Below, in pieces: positions 12,201 through 25,195 of a stretch of 64,000 bases of DNA. The first letter of the stretch is position 1; every line of letters begins with the position of its first letter. The DNA comes from Brugia malayi (lineage: Eukaryota > Nematoda > Chromadorea > Rhabditida > Onchocercidae). The stretch is from positions 2,046,001-2,110,000 of the forward strand of contig NW_025062478.1 of the NCBI RefSeq assembly GCF_000002995.4. Direction: 5' to 3'. Made by a program: the position numbers and the translations under genes. The notes beneath the pieces are model-generated. The model had not been told where the DNA came from. It worked only from the letters and a program-made list of their open reading frames with translations, and searched no databases.

Positions 12201-13918
12201 AATCTTACGTCCAACGTTTATCTATGGTGAAGGAGAAAAACATTTGTTGGGTTCAGCATTAAAATTATGTTCGATATACGGTGGCATTCCATATTTACAG
12301 GATGACAGTAGAGGACTTCATCAATTTGTTACTTTTTATTTATTATTATTTCAATTTTTGCTCATAGATCTAATCATTTTATGCAATATTTGTATTATAT
12401 ATATTTATACGTTCAAATTAATTTATTTATACACTTAAAATAATTTATTTATATATTTAAACTAATTTATTTACATATTTAAACGCATACGTTTACAGCG
12501 TATACATGCGAAATATACGTTAATACTTGTATAAACCAATTATTTATATATTTATATGTGTTTTATTTATGCATCTAAATTAATTTATTTGTATATTCAA
12601 ATTTATTCATACATTTAATCGTATACGTCTACAGTTATATTTACACGTAGTATACATTCAGAATAATCGTAACGTGATTCTTTTAAGAGAGAATTGAAAT
12701 GAATTAATAATGAGTTGTTTTTTTTTTTTTTTATTTTGAAATGATAATTATAATTTCTGGAATATTTTATTTTAATTATTAAAAAAGAACTTTTTTTTTT
12801 TTAGCTTTATGCGGGTAATATGGCTGAGATAATGAAACGAGGAATGATGTGCTTGAAAGAAAATCCGGAAAGATATAACGGCGAAGTAGTAATCTGTATG
12901 GATTGTACACCATGCATACGATTTGTTGATGTAAGTTAACAATAGATTAGTGCTATCAGTTATCTAGCTTCATAAGCTTATCAGTTTCTTAGTCGTAGAT
13001 TTATCAGTTATCTTACTCTATAAGCTTATCAGTTATGTTACGATATAAGTTGATCAGTTATCTGTAAGTTTATCAATTATCTTATGTCATAAGTTAACAC
13101 ACACAAAACTAATATTATCAGTTATTTTACTTTATGCTTTTAGCTATCAATTTATTTTATCATTCCACCTTTTTTTTTTTAAATTATTAATAGCATTTTT
13201 ATTCATTTTTGATATGAAAAATTAAAATTTCTGTTTTAGTTTATGGTACCATTTTTGGAAGCGAAAGGCTTAAAACGTATAAGCACATTAAACTATATGC
13301 AAGCTCATTTCATTGCAGTATTTTATGAAATTCTAAATAAATTTGCGCCAAAAAAATCATTCGGTCATTTGACATTATCATCAAACAAATTTATCAATTG
13401 TAAGTTGAAAAATACTGTTATACTTTTGAAATGAATAATTTCAAAAAAAAAAAAAAAAAAAATGAAAATAATAGAAAAGGAATTATTTGATAAAATAACT
13501 TCTTTTTTCTTTTTCTGAAATATTAAAATATTATTAAGCTGTATGTAAGTTTATTTTAATGATGGTAAACTCAATGAATTATTTAAAGATTAAATGGTCT
13601 TTTTTTTTTGTCTTTCTGTTTACATTTCTCTTTTTATAGTCAAAAAATTTTCTAGCATTTTAATTATTTTTCAAAAATTTATCAAAAAATATACTTTTAA
13701 TTTTGCAAGAGTATTAGTAATAGTATTAGTGGTAGTGGTGATTAAATTAAAAAAATATTTCAGGTTGGACGATAGGATTTTCCAATCGTAAGTTACGTCT
13801 ATTACTTGATTTTGTGCCACCGTACGAGCAATCGCAAGCAATAAATCAAACATTATGTTGGTATCGCAAAAATGGACAAACAAATAAAAATCACAAGAAG
13901 ACAGTTGAACTTAAGTAA
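9282..13918 (+). CDS. 3-beta-hydroxysteroid dehydrogenase/isomerase family protein (extended SDR)
   Basis: Seven exons: 9282-9432, 11092-11265, 11577-11783, 12185-12327, 12805-12930, 13240-13399, 13764-13918. They give 371 aa, the usual family length. The N-terminus begins at once with a Rossmann fold: VVAITGGSGFLAQH at 7-20 binds the dinucleotide, and D42 in TIDRN ends beta-2, which favours NAD(H). VFHCAG follows, then ISDAY (S129) and Y160-G-Q-S-K164, the Tyr-xxx-Lys catalytic pair. Next come the family segments LRPTFIYGEGEK and LYAGNMAE. The family oxidises 3-beta-hydroxysteroids and related sterols, usually at the ER. A sterol substrate is inferred; NAD-dependent sterol-4-carboxylate dehydrogenases share the fold. 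In free-living nematodes relatives feed steroid-hormone synthesis, so a developmental role is possible but unproven. The C-terminus is basic (KKTVELK). Confidence 0.9.
9433..11091 (+). other. Long intron 1 of the dehydrogenase gene
   Basis: A 1.66 kb intron rich in poly-T and poly-A. It starts GTACTA and ends TTATAG. ORFs inside it are Phe/Lys-rich translations of homopolymers. No conserved element was noticed. Confidence 0.75.
12409..12640. repeat. AT-rich tandem repeat in intron 4 of the dehydrogenase
   Basis: Imperfect units of about 25-28 bp built on AATTTATTTATATATTTAAA, broken by a segment with paired CATACGTTTACAG and ACGTCTACAG motifs. Confidence 0.55.
12951..13135. repeat. Tandem repeat of a TATCAGTTAT motif in intron 5 of the dehydrogenase
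   Basis: Five to six degenerate units, about 30-40 bp each, share ATAAGCTTATCAGTTATCTTAC. The core TTATCA is the reverse complement of TGATAA. The array begins about 20 bp past the donor site. Confidence 0.65.
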
Positions 13919-16574
13919 AAAATAAATAAATAAATAAATAATGAAATAAATAAAATAAGTTGCTGATATATAATTTGTGATGATGATTACTATTATCATT
14001 AACGATATTAGCATTAATTATACTAAGTTGATAGTAATAAGATTAATATTATCATTGATAACATTGATAGTGATAATAATAATATGATGTGCTAATAAAA
14101 ATTTTGATAATAATGTATGAAAATGAAAAAAACAAAACAAAAAAAAGTGAGCATTACAAGAGAATAGAAGCAATTTATAAACATTGTAAAATTAAGAAAT
14201 AACTGATTTTGATAAATAATTAATCGATTATTTGAATCATTATAATTATCATAAAATAATTCAAGATAAAATATTGCAAAATAGCAGTAATTTATTTAGA
14301 AGAAATTTTTATGGGATCAAATTTTAACTACAAAATGAAAGAAACAAAAAAAAAAAAAAGAAAGGAAAATAATTTTATGAAAAGATGGAAATATTGAAAT
14401 GATTGTAAGCAAAATAATTATTCATAAGATTATTTAATACGCATTTTTTTTTTGATTATAAGATAGGAAATCATTTAATAACCATAAGACATATACGCTT
14501 CTGCTGCCCATTCCTCAATGAAGGGACCCACACGAGCGTACGTACACTTACGTGAACTAACTATAAGTTAATTATTTGCTGATAAACGATGTTAACAGTG
14601 ATAAGTGACAATCACCAATGCAGTATAATATGGTCAATCAGAAAAACATAATTGATTGATCACTAGTCAAAAGTGGAAAGATTGTAAACCTACTTGTTTT
14701 TGTTGTATGGACAGATTTCAAATTACAATTGAATTTCAAAGAGAGTAAAAATTGAATATTTAATACTTATGTCAAACTAATTATCATACCACATTTCTTC
14801 ATTGCAATCACTATCACATTGCTTACAATTATTGAAATATTATATATCATATATAAAAGTAGAAGTAAATGTTTACATAGTTAATTTGAAATTATTTGAA
14901 AACTTAAAAAAGAGAGAAATTAAAAAAATCGACAATTAGCATTTGCAAAAGTAATTGGTTAAGTTATAATCAAATAAAACTATTAAAGATAAATGATAAA
15001 AAAGTTAAATGAGAAAAAATTTGTGATGTAATAGAATCATTGGTTTAAAAAGAAAAAAAAACGAAAAATTGATATTTTCAAAGTAATATCAATTGATTAG
15101 CAGATAGTATGGCAAAATTGCTACGATTTGAAATATTAATTAAACGAAATATTAATTAAAAAGTGTCAAATCAAATTTAAAATATTCAAAACAATGATTG
15201 GTTCATATCATAGAATAATATTAAGTAATCAGTTATTGATAAGATGGAAAATTCGCTAATGAATAATGATGTAAAGAAAATGAATTAAAATAAAAGAAAA
15301 GAGAAGACAAAAAAGATTATTTTGTTTGAAGAACATTTTGGAATTAAAAAATAATCATTATTTAAAGAGATCGAACCGGTTATGTCACAAAATATAATAA
15401 TAGATCTTCGATCATGTCTTGATTGATAATCAGTATCATTGGTTGATCATAATTAATTGATAATAAGTATCGATCAACGATTCTCATTAGCATGATCAAT
15501 TTTATTTTTTTAGGATTATAAATGAATTATAGAAAAAATATAGAATTATAGGTGATAAATGATAATAAAGACATAAAAGGTGAAAAAATTTTTATAGCAA
15601 AGACATAAATTCTCCAATCAGAAATTTCACAAATATCTCATTTACTTTTAGAATTCGATTCCAAAAAGTAAATGAAAGTAATTACTAGACTATATAAATG
15701 TAATAGGTATATTATCAAAATAAAATTGATGATAACAATGGGATTGATAACTTAATGATAAAGTACTTGGAAGTAATTAATATTCTTGTATAGTGATAAT
15801 ATCCATAATAATATTAGCAACAAATATTTGAATAAATTTTAGTAATGACAAATTTGACATGAAGCACAGATTGAAATGGATAACTGATACTAAAATAATT
15901 AATTGATTGAGCATAAAACGGTTATCAGTTATGAAACTGATAATCAGTGTTGCTTTTCTTACTATTAAAATTCAACTCATTGCTTTATACAATAGCTAGA
16001 TCTATGTTTTATTGAATAGCTTGGATAAAAATGCAAACTGATTTAAAAATGTATAAGAAATCATTCAATTCTTAAATGTTATCATTCAATTCATGATAAT
16101 TCATTTCAACAATACAAAAAAATTAAATTTAATTAATTAATTAATTCAATTTGACAATGTTGACAACTGCTTATAAAGTGCAAATCTTAATTTTTTAATA
16201 TATATTTATAATTCTTTACTGACATATATATATAAAATTTTTGATGTATAGGTATTGATAGTCTATAACACATGAAAAATCTTAGTAATAATTAAAAAAC
16301 CTATAATTTTTCTCATATTATTAATTGTTTACATTTTTTATTATTATTATTAGCTATTGTCATCAATTAATATTATTACTTTCATTATTGATTATTATTA
16401 TCAATTAGTAATATTACTTTTATTACTGTTTTGTTGTTAATTCCTAAGAATGATTGATTTCTACTTTTAAAAAGACAAATTTCAATCAATTTAAAGGAAT
16501 CGTCAACAAATATTTTCCAACAAGTGCTTTCTTTTATTAAATCATACGAATATCGCTTTTACTAGCAAACAACT

Positions 16575-16705
16575 TTTCTCCTTTTCCTTCTCTCTCTCTC
16601 CTCCTCTCTCCCCCTCTCTCTCCTCTCTCTCTCTCTATTGGTCAGTGTCGTTTGGTTGACAACGGCGTAATGTTACCAACCGGTAGCCATGGTAATTTTC
16701 TCATC
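16575..16705. promoter_or_regulatory. Pyrimidine tract plus GC-richer islet, candidate promoter or enhancer
   Basis: A 60-bp CT-only tract (16575-16636) is followed at once by ATTGG (16637-16641, an inverted CCAAT box), a short island with CpG dinucleotides, and GTAGCCATGGTAAT at 16683-16696. That last motif differs at one position from the RFX/DAF-19 X-box consensus as I recall it. A GGTAATTTTC donor-like site overlaps its end. No coding exon follows, so this could be an orphan promoter, a 5'UTR exon or an enhancer. The call rests on composition and motif resemblance only. Confidence 0.35.
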
Positions 16706-16989
16706 ATCATTTGGCTTGTATCACCATAACTTATTCTTTATATTTACAGATTTTTTCTATATTCTTATTAATTTTTATTTTTTAAAAATATTTTCTTTTA
16801 AACATTCCTTTAATTTTATTTTTAAACAATTTAATATTATTTGATGCCTTTTTCATTATTTTCAATTAATAAATTTATTCCTACTTTTTTTTTTTTTTTT
16901 TCCTTTTTCTTCAAAATTTTTTTAGCAAAAAATTTGAAGAAAAAAGCAATTTTTCAAAAATTTATTATCTAAAATTGATTCCATAAAAA

Positions 16990-17035
16990 TGCTTTTTAAA
17001 TGAGAGTTATATTTATAAGTCTCATTTAAAAAGCA
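16990..17035. repeat. 16-bp perfect inverted repeat
   Basis: TGCTTTTTAAATGAGA at 16990-17005 pairs exactly with 17020-17035 across a 14-nt loop. The stem is shorter than a typical pre-miRNA and flanks do not extend it. It could be a small hairpin relic of a mobile element. Confidence 0.7.
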
Positions 17036-20000
17036 AAAAATCATTTTAAAGCTCAAATTGATAAATTTTAATGATAAATTTAATTGGCACATTTGTTAGC
17101 TTTTAAAAATTAATTAGATTTTGTTCACTGATTTCTTTCATTCTTTTACTATCGCTTAATTGTTATTTCCCTATTTTTCCTATTTAATTGTTTTTGTTTA
17201 AAATTCTTCTTCAATATCCAAGAATGTAACGTCATTTTATTTTAATTTATTTTTACTTGAAAACTAAAATAATTAGATAGCAATAGCATCGCAAGCAAAA
17301 ATGCTAATAATTATTACTTTAATTGTTTATTTAGATTGCTACTCTGAAAATTATGATTTGGTAAACAACTTTTGATTTTAATCTTAGTTACAAATAGGAA
17401 TTTTCAAGTATTAAATCAAATAATTAAAAAAAAAAAGAAAAAAAAAACTTATTCAACATAGGTTAAACTGTTTTGGATGATTCAACCACAAAATTCAATA
17501 TTATTATGATAATTTTATTGCTACAAAATTTATTAAACAAAACAGAAAATCAGTCCAAATTTTTAAAAATTTTTCAATTATAGAATTAAAATATTAAACT
17601 TAGTTCGTGCATTTATTAGATTTTAAAAAATAAACAAACTTTGCTTAATTGAATTATTTGTGAAATTTTAAAAGTTCTTCCAAATAATCTGAAACATTTT
17701 TATGTTCAAAAATTTTTCTGTAATAACAAAGTTAAAATGATAAACAAATTAATTTAAAAAAAAAATCTCTTTTAATAGCAGTAGATCTATCATTGTTTAT
17801 TTTCAGTTCTTCCTTCTTTTTTTTTTTTCAAAACTATATTCATCACTTAAATTTTCAATCTGTAAAAAATAGAATTTAATTTTAAACCGACAATGAAAAT
17901 TACTACAGCAGAGCAAATTGTAAGTAAAAAATTCTTTGTTATTTATTTGAAAAAAAAAAAAAAAGAAAGAGGAATAAAGAATAGAATCTTTTTTTAACTT
18001 TACGTTTGTTTGAAAGGGAATCATTTTGAGGTAATTTCGATGCAAAACTAATCGAAATTTAATTTAAGATGAAAAGATGTAAATTTTTTAACTTTGAATT
18101 TTCCACGATAGTACAAATTCACTTTTATTTTTTGCATTATCAAAACCAACTCTGATAATAAATTAAAAAAAAAAAAAATCTTGAAAGAATATTTTCTGTT
18201 TTCTTGCATTTGTAATTTTTTTAAATCTCAACCTAAAATCAATTTTCAGAACAAAAAAAAAGACTAGTCAGCTGACTACTTAATTTTAATTATTGTTCAC
18301 ATTGTCAGTAATACTATTATTATTTCAAACTAATCATCATTATCATACTATCATAAATCATTGATAATAATAATAGTAGCATTATAATAATTATTGTTAA
18401 TAAAGTGATCAGTTAAGTTTTATCATTTGTGCTTCTAACTTGATATTATGCTTTTATTCAATCATATCATTATTAGTTATCACTAATATAAGTATTTTTT
18501 CCCTTATCATAAACATCTAATTTCATTTCATATTTATGAATTTTTCCTTTATATAATAAATTTTATGACTATTAATCAAATGTTGCTATGGCAATATCCA
18601 ATGTATTTCATTTCTGAACTTTGATAGATTTAATTATAAAATTTATATTAATAAGAAATACTTACACATTAGCATGACAATACGCATGCAGCAATTGCAT
18701 TCGTCATGTTTATATAATTTAAAAATCTCATAAACATATTATATCACTTAAAAAAGGGAAAAAAAAAACGAATTTAATTATAAGAAGTTTAAAAAGAATT
18801 CAACTATCATAAGAAATAAATTTATGAAATTAAAAAATAATTAAATGTGAGGAAATGTGTTTTTTTCTTCCATCAAAAATAAAAATAATATCGATAAACT
18901 ATTTTGCCATTTATTTATTTATTTATTAAATACTATTTGTAAGCAAAAACATTACTTCTCATTATTTATTTTACTTGTTAATAAAATCTAAATACTATGA
19001 TTTTATGCTAAAATTAAAATAAAATTAATTCGTACTATTACTGCTGCTTTATTACTTCTCATATATCTTTTCTAACTATATTAGTTCTCGTAGTAATTTT
19101 ATGTTTATTAAATTTAAATTAAGTAATCAATAGCTTAGTAATTTGCATTAAAATAATTTTACAGTTTAGTAAGTTATACTGAGTAATTTGTAACATAATA
19201 AATAAATTTTCATTTTTATGAAAAGTATTAAATTAAGCATTGGTGATAGTAAAAAGTAACTTTTGCAATTAATTAATTTATCACACTTTAATGGTAACAT
19301 TCATTCATTTCTAAATGTTCTAAGCATTTCATTTTTCTTCTTCTGTCTTCTTTTTTAAACCACAAAAATTGATTTGAAAAAAAAATTCAAATCATTGTTC
19401 TTTCAAAAGATTAAGCTCAAAAAGGAGAAAATGATAGCAATAATTTATTTCTAAATAATTTTATCTTGTTATAATGTACCAAATTTGATTCATCAAAAAG
19501 TTGAAAGATTTGAAAAGAAGAGAAGAACAAAAGAAATATATTTTTATAGAACGTAGTGGAATATTTTAAAAGACTTAAAGATTGCCAATCTTTTTCTTTT
19601 GTATTTTTTTTTTTTGGAAAAAATCATACCTCACAATTTTGAAATTTTTAAAATATTTTTGAAAAAGCTATGAGGCAATTTTTTCTTTCTGTTAAACTTT
19701 ACAAATGTTAATAATGCTTAGATGGTAAATTTTAAAAATTATTTGAAATTAATCTTTTCATTCTATTTTTCATCTTTTCCATTTTCTTTTCAAATATTAC
19801 ACTTTTTTTATTTTATTATTTTTTTTTTTCTTTGGTTTGTTTACTCTATAAATTTTTTTTATACTCAAAATTTTGATACTATTTTAGTTCCTTTTCAAAT
19901 AGTTGTTGATGTATATAAGCATAAAAGATATGTTAATTTGTCCTTTTTCTTAATGTGCAAACAACAAAAAAAAAAAAAAAAAAAGCAAATAAAAAAGGAT

Positions 20001-20707
20001 GTAAACAAAAAAAAAGAAAAAAAAAAACAATAGCTTCCAGGAAGTTGCACATCTTTTCTTTTTTCGTTTTTCAACTTTTTTTTATTTATTTGTTTTGCTC
20101 GATGATACAATATTTTCTTTTCAATTTTATAGTCAAAAAAAATTTTTGTTGTTTTTATTGAGCGCAAAATGAAATGCTTTAATGGTTAGTTAAGCTGTCT
20201 TAACTGGTTGTATTTGTTCTATTTTATTGTCACTCATAAATTATACCATCCAATTTTTAACTTGAACAATTTTTTTTTTTTTTTTTCTTTCTTTCTTCTT
20301 TTCGTTTTTAATGTGAAAATAAGATTGAAATTAAACTTGAGAAGCTATTTTCAGAATTTCTTTCTTTCCTTTTAATTAACAAATTCTAATTTTAAATACA
20401 ACTTTCTTTTTTCTTTCCTTCCTTTTCCTCTCTTTTTTTTTTGTTCTTCCTTTACAATTTGATCATTTGCATAAGAAATAAATAGAATAAAATAATTTTG
20501 TTCTGTATTTCCCATTTGCGCACATTTATTGTTCAATTTTAATCTTTGTGGTTTTTCTTGTTTGTATTAAAAAAGAAAATGAATGATAGTAAAAGGTAAA
20601 GATAAGAAGAAATGATTCAAACAGTTCTTCTCATTTCACTCCTCTTTCTTTCATTTTTTAAAATTTCACATCTTTTAAAACATATGTCTCGGCATGACAT
20701 GCGTATA

Positions 20708-20731
20708 TGTGTGTGTGTGTGTGTGTGTGTG
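20708..20731. repeat. TG dinucleotide microsatellite
   Basis: About twelve TG units followed by a degenerate GTGTATGTGTCTGTC tail, inside the gene desert. Confidence 0.85.
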
Positions 20732-22392
20732 GTGTATGTGTCTGTCTACTGATAATGATTGAATTTCAATGTCAACTAGTACAAATTTTAATTTTATTCA
20801 TTCTACAAGCAAATGTTCTCTATGTGAAAAGAAAAAAATATGTTTGAGTAAGAAAAGAGAAATTCATAAATGAAATGAAGAAAATTTTAATTTCAATTTA
20901 CACCTTTTTTTTTTTTTAATAAAATCCATTATATTTAAATTAAAAATTGAAAATTGTACGAAAAATTTCTCAAATTTTTATCCAGCAATTATGAAAATAT
21001 ATGAGAGTGCTACTACACAATACTATTTTCTTCTTTTTGGAATTTCAAATAAAAAAGCTTTCATTAGGAAAACAATACAGTATATAATACAATTGGTATT
21101 ATATTGTAAATATTCGCAAATATATATAGTAAAGTAAATATTAGGAAAACAAGTACGATTATTTAAAAATGTATTTTAATTTGCTAGCTCAAACTTTTGG
21201 AAATGAAATTTAAAATTCTAGATTAACATTGTTTTCTTTCATTTACCATTCTCAAACTCATCCCTTTTTCTACTTATTTTGTAAACACAAATAAAGTAAA
21301 AGTCATTAAAAAAAAAAAGGAAAGAAAAACGAAGCATGATTGTAGTAAACAGAAAAATTATATTCAAAAAATGAAAAAAAAAAAATGCTTAAATAAAAAA
21401 AGAAAAAAAAGGAAAATAAAGCAAAAAAGAAAAAAAAAATTATTATTGATAGAACCCAAAAATGAAAAAAATGCTTAAATAAAAATAAAAAAAAAAAGAA
21501 AATAAAGGAAAAAATGAAAAAGCTTTTTTTTATTGCATTTTTATTGCACATATCTTGAAAATCATTTTAGCACCATGAAAAAATTTGCCTAAAATACGAG
21601 AAATAAATACTTTTTTTTTTTTTGTAAATACGTATTACGTATTGGCTCTTTCTCAATGAATTTCTTTTTATGCGGTAAATGCAAATTTCATTTAAATGTA
21701 ACAATTTTACATTATTATCAATTTATTTCAATTTTCAACATTTCAATAGCATTGCTAAATTGTTAAGAAAGTTTTATATGCTATGCTAAGAGTACTCTTT
21801 TTTTTTTTCTTTTGGAAAATTCATAAAATGAATTTGTTTTGGCTTATTTCATCCATGCAAGATTACAATTTCACATATGCGGGAAAATGCAATAAAAGCA
21901 ATGCTGAATGCAATTAAATTAGGCTAAAAATAGGCCGGAATAGCAATTAATTATGAATTTCCGGAAAAGAAAGAAAAAATGAAATAACAAACAATGATAT
22001 TAGAAAAAGAAGAAAACAAAATAAAAAAAAGACAAAATGAAAAAGAAGATAATAGAAAGGAAAAGAATTAAAAACTTATGCGCTTGTTTTTGTTCTTTCT
22101 TCATTTTATCATTTAAAATATTTTAGTTTAATAACTAAAAGTTATAAATTAAAATTTTTTGAAATCAAATAATCTTTCACTGTACAAATGTATTATTAAA
22201 CTTCATTTAATCTTCAGAAAATATCACAACAATCATAGCTATTTTCGCGAGGATAATTTAATTTAATTCTGTAAAATAATCAAAAAAGAAAAAAAAAAAA
22301 TGTATAATTTTTCAAAACTCTTTTGACTAGGACTAAATTTTTAAAAGGAAAAAATATTTCTCGCAATATCTATTATAAATCCTTTCTTTCCA

Positions 22393-22419
22393 TAATTCTT
22401 CAAAGACTTTGAAGAATTA
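22393..22419. repeat. Perfect 13-bp palindrome with a one-base centre
   Basis: TAATTCTTCAAAG (22393-22405), A, then its exact reverse complement (22407-22419). An outer weaker pair, CCATAATT before it and AATTATGG shortly after, could extend a cruciform. Function unknown. Confidence 0.7.
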
Positions 22420-22541
22420 CAAAAAAAAGCTAAATTATGGGAAAATTTAAAAATTCAATTCATAAACAGTTACGCTAATTTGCTCAAAAAAGACGTCATT
22501 TATTTCCATTTATAATTAAAGCTAAAATTTCAATTTGATAA

Positions 22542-22581
22542 AAATAATAATAATAATAAATAATAATAATAATAATAATAG
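22542..22581. repeat. AAT trinucleotide microsatellite
   Basis: About 13 ATA/AAT units with one interruption, followed by a longer degenerate AATAATAACAAT stretch to about 22660. Confidence 0.8.
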
Positions 22582-22830
22582 CAGTCGGTAATAATAAATG
22601 ATAACAATTAATAACGATAATAAATAATCATTAATAGATAATAACAATAACAAGTAATAAAGCAATACTAAATCACTGTTTCTAAGATAATTAACTTAAA
22701 ATAACTTCTATAGACTCATATTTAACCAATAAATAACTCATACAAATATATTCATAAATAATAGGGATGAAGTATATTTTGCTTTGCAATATCAAATTTG
22801 TCATATATTTTAAAATACTCTCTTTCCACC

Positions 22831-22859
22831 TCTCTCTCTCTCTCTCTCTGTGTGTGTGT
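22831..22859. repeat. Compound TC-TG microsatellite
   Basis: A TC run changes directly into a TG run, then CGTATG. It is followed by a further CT-rich segment to about 22910. Confidence 0.85.
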
Positions 22860-23396
22860 ACGTATGTCTTTCTCTCCCTCTTTTTCCTCTCCTTTCCACT
22901 TCAACTCTTTCCATTTCATTAATACACTTTTTTCATTCTCATTTCTCATCCATTGATTGACAATAAATTTTGAAGCATTTATGCAAATTTATGCGTAACA
23001 AAAGATTAAGCCTTTGTAACATTTAAAATTCGTAATGGATGATACATTCGATCATTAAAGCTTCTCTCATTCACTTATCTCTCTCCAAACAGCTTTCTCT
23101 CCTGCTTTCTTTGCTTCCTTCTACCTTTATCTCTTCTCTCATCTTGTCAAATTTGTCAATTTTTAATCCATTTGTAATGCTTATTATAGCTAATGACCAA
23201 CTATTTAAATTATTTCAGTCATTCTATTTTAATCGTATATCAGTTAAATATCATTTCCTTTTCTTTTCCTTCCTTCATTTGTTATTTCATTTATTCCTTT
23301 TCCGGATATTAAATTACGTTTTTAGACGATTTATTTCATTCAAACATCACTGACACTTCATTGTTATATTTATTTGCACATATGATTGCAAATGAT

Positions 23397-23428
23397 TGAG
23401 TAAGTAAGCGCTATTGCTTGCTTACTCA
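23397..23428. repeat. 13-bp inverted repeat
   Basis: TGAGTAAGTAAGC at 23397-23409 pairs with GCTTGCTTACTCA at 23416-23428, with a single G-T type mismatch and a 6-nt loop. It lies in the gene desert with no flanking gene. Confidence 0.65.
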
Positions 23429-24873
23429 GTGCCAATTTCAACTTATTTATTTGAAATGCTTATAGGAAGAGATAAGCTAAAGGAGCAAAAAGAGAAAAAG
23501 TATTGCTTTTTACTAAAAATTTCATCCAATTCAATTTATCCATAAAAGTTTTGGTGCTTTTTTCTTTTTCTTTCTCCTTTTTTTTCTTTTTTTTTTTTTA
23601 CATTTTTCTTTTTACTAAATGCTTTTGATTGCATTTTATGCATTGCATGTAATGCGGTAAACTCATCCAGAATTTCGTTGCTAATTCAATTTCAAATTAT
23701 CATTTTGCATGAGAAAAAAATGCATTTTATAAAATGCAATATGTATGATATAAGCAAAGTGTTTTTAAATAAATAAAAAAGAATAAACACAACAGTGATT
23801 TTGTGCTAGAATAATAATTTTAATAGAATTTAAAAATTATAATATTAATAAAATTTAGAAAAAAGAAATTTTTATTTTTGTCTTTTTGTTTTTCTTTTGG
23901 ATGGATAATTTAATATGTCAATTTTTTATAAAGTAACAAAAATTTTGTGCAAAATCATAAAAATGTTTTCGAGTGATTAGATTGAATTTTGAATAATTAT
24001 AGAAATTTAAGTAGTAATACTTTTTCTTGACCCTTTCTTCATTTTCATTTGTTTTTTTCTTTTTTTGGCTAATAATGAAATAATAATTACTATTTGCAAA
24101 CAATTTTATATTTGCACTTTGCTTTCTATTCTTTTTTCTTTCTTAAAGTCAAGTATAAAATTTTAAAAAAGAAGTAATTATTTATTTTGAAAAAAAAACT
24201 TTTCAAATCTAATGTATATAACTTTTTCATCTGTCATAAATACTTTGTAACATTGATTGAATATATAAGATTTCCTTCCTTTTTTCTTTCTTTCTTTTTT
24301 CGTAAAGAATTTTAAATAAAATTTAAATCTAAACGAAAACAAAAAGGAAAAATGTGATGACACGCGATAACAATATTCATTTATCCAAACAATAAAATTT
24401 CCTAAATTTTATAAGAACAAAAAAAAAGTTTTCGTAAAAAATTGAAGTTAACATTTTTTAAAAAACTTTATTTTAAACTTTCAGTATTACTCATTCATAA
24501 TTCTCCCTTTTCCATTTTTACATTAATAATTAAATTATTCAGAATATATGTTACAAAATTTAATAAAACAAAGACCTTTTTTTTAACTTAAAAAAAGCGT
24601 TGATTGAAAACATGAAAATTGCAATTTTTCACTTGTATGTGTATGTCTGCGTATGTATGTATGCGTGTTGTGTGTATTTGTGTATGTGTTGTTCTTAGCG
24701 GGGCGCAAATAGGCAGGCATTGATGTGAGACAGGAAGGAGGAAGATTGAAGTGCTTGCTTGGCTTGCTGTAAAGATTTTGATGATCACAGAAGTCTTGTC
24801 CAATCTATCCATCTATCATTCAAATTCTCATCGATCGCTTTCAAAAGAGTTTTGATTTGTAAAGAAAGGTTCT

Positions 24874-24917
24874 CAGTTGTCGTTGTCGTCATCATCATTA
24901 TCATCGTCATCATCATC
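24874..24917. repeat. TCA/TCG trinucleotide microsatellite
   Basis: Interspersed GTCGTT, CATCAT and CATCGT triplets lead straight into the minisatellite that starts at 24914. Confidence 0.7.
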
Positions 24918-25195
24918 CTTTTCATCTTTTTTGCACCTCCTACTTCTCTCTCTCTTTATCTCTTATATTTCACTTTAAAACCTTTTAACAAAAACTTTGC
25001 ATCCTTTTCATCTTTTTTGCACTTCCTATTCCTCTCTCCCTCTTTCTCTCCTCATCTCTTTCTCATATTTTACTTTAAAATCTTTTAACAAAAACTTTTG
25101 CATACTTTTCATCTTTTTTGCACCTCCTATTTCTCTCTCTCTCCCTCTCTCTCTCCCTCATATTTCACTTCAAAATCTTCCAACAAAAAACTTTG
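24914..25195. repeat. Three-copy minisatellite, units of 86-101 bp
   Basis: Units are 24914-24999, 25000-25100 and 25101-25195. Each opens with CATCCTTTTCATCTTTTTTG, continues CACCTCCTA, runs through a length-variable CT tract, and closes with ATATTTCACTTTAAAA and TTTTAACAAAAACTTTG. Most length difference is in the CT tract. Overlapping Phe/Leu/Ser-rich ORFs come from the repeat and are not genes. Confidence 0.85.

Noticed and set aside
16990..17035. A microRNA precursor
   Set aside because: The stem is only 16 bp with no extension by flanking bases, shorter than needed for a typical pre-miRNA.
19722..20167. Overlapping ORFs of 68-103 codons on both strands
   Set aside because: They are Phe/Lys-rich translations of poly-T and poly-A runs, present at once in several frames, with no domain or splice logic.
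23039..23353. A 104-codon hydrophobic ORF
   Set aside because: Composition follows from CT-rich DNA (Leu/Ser/Phe). No promoter, homology or plausible splice partners.
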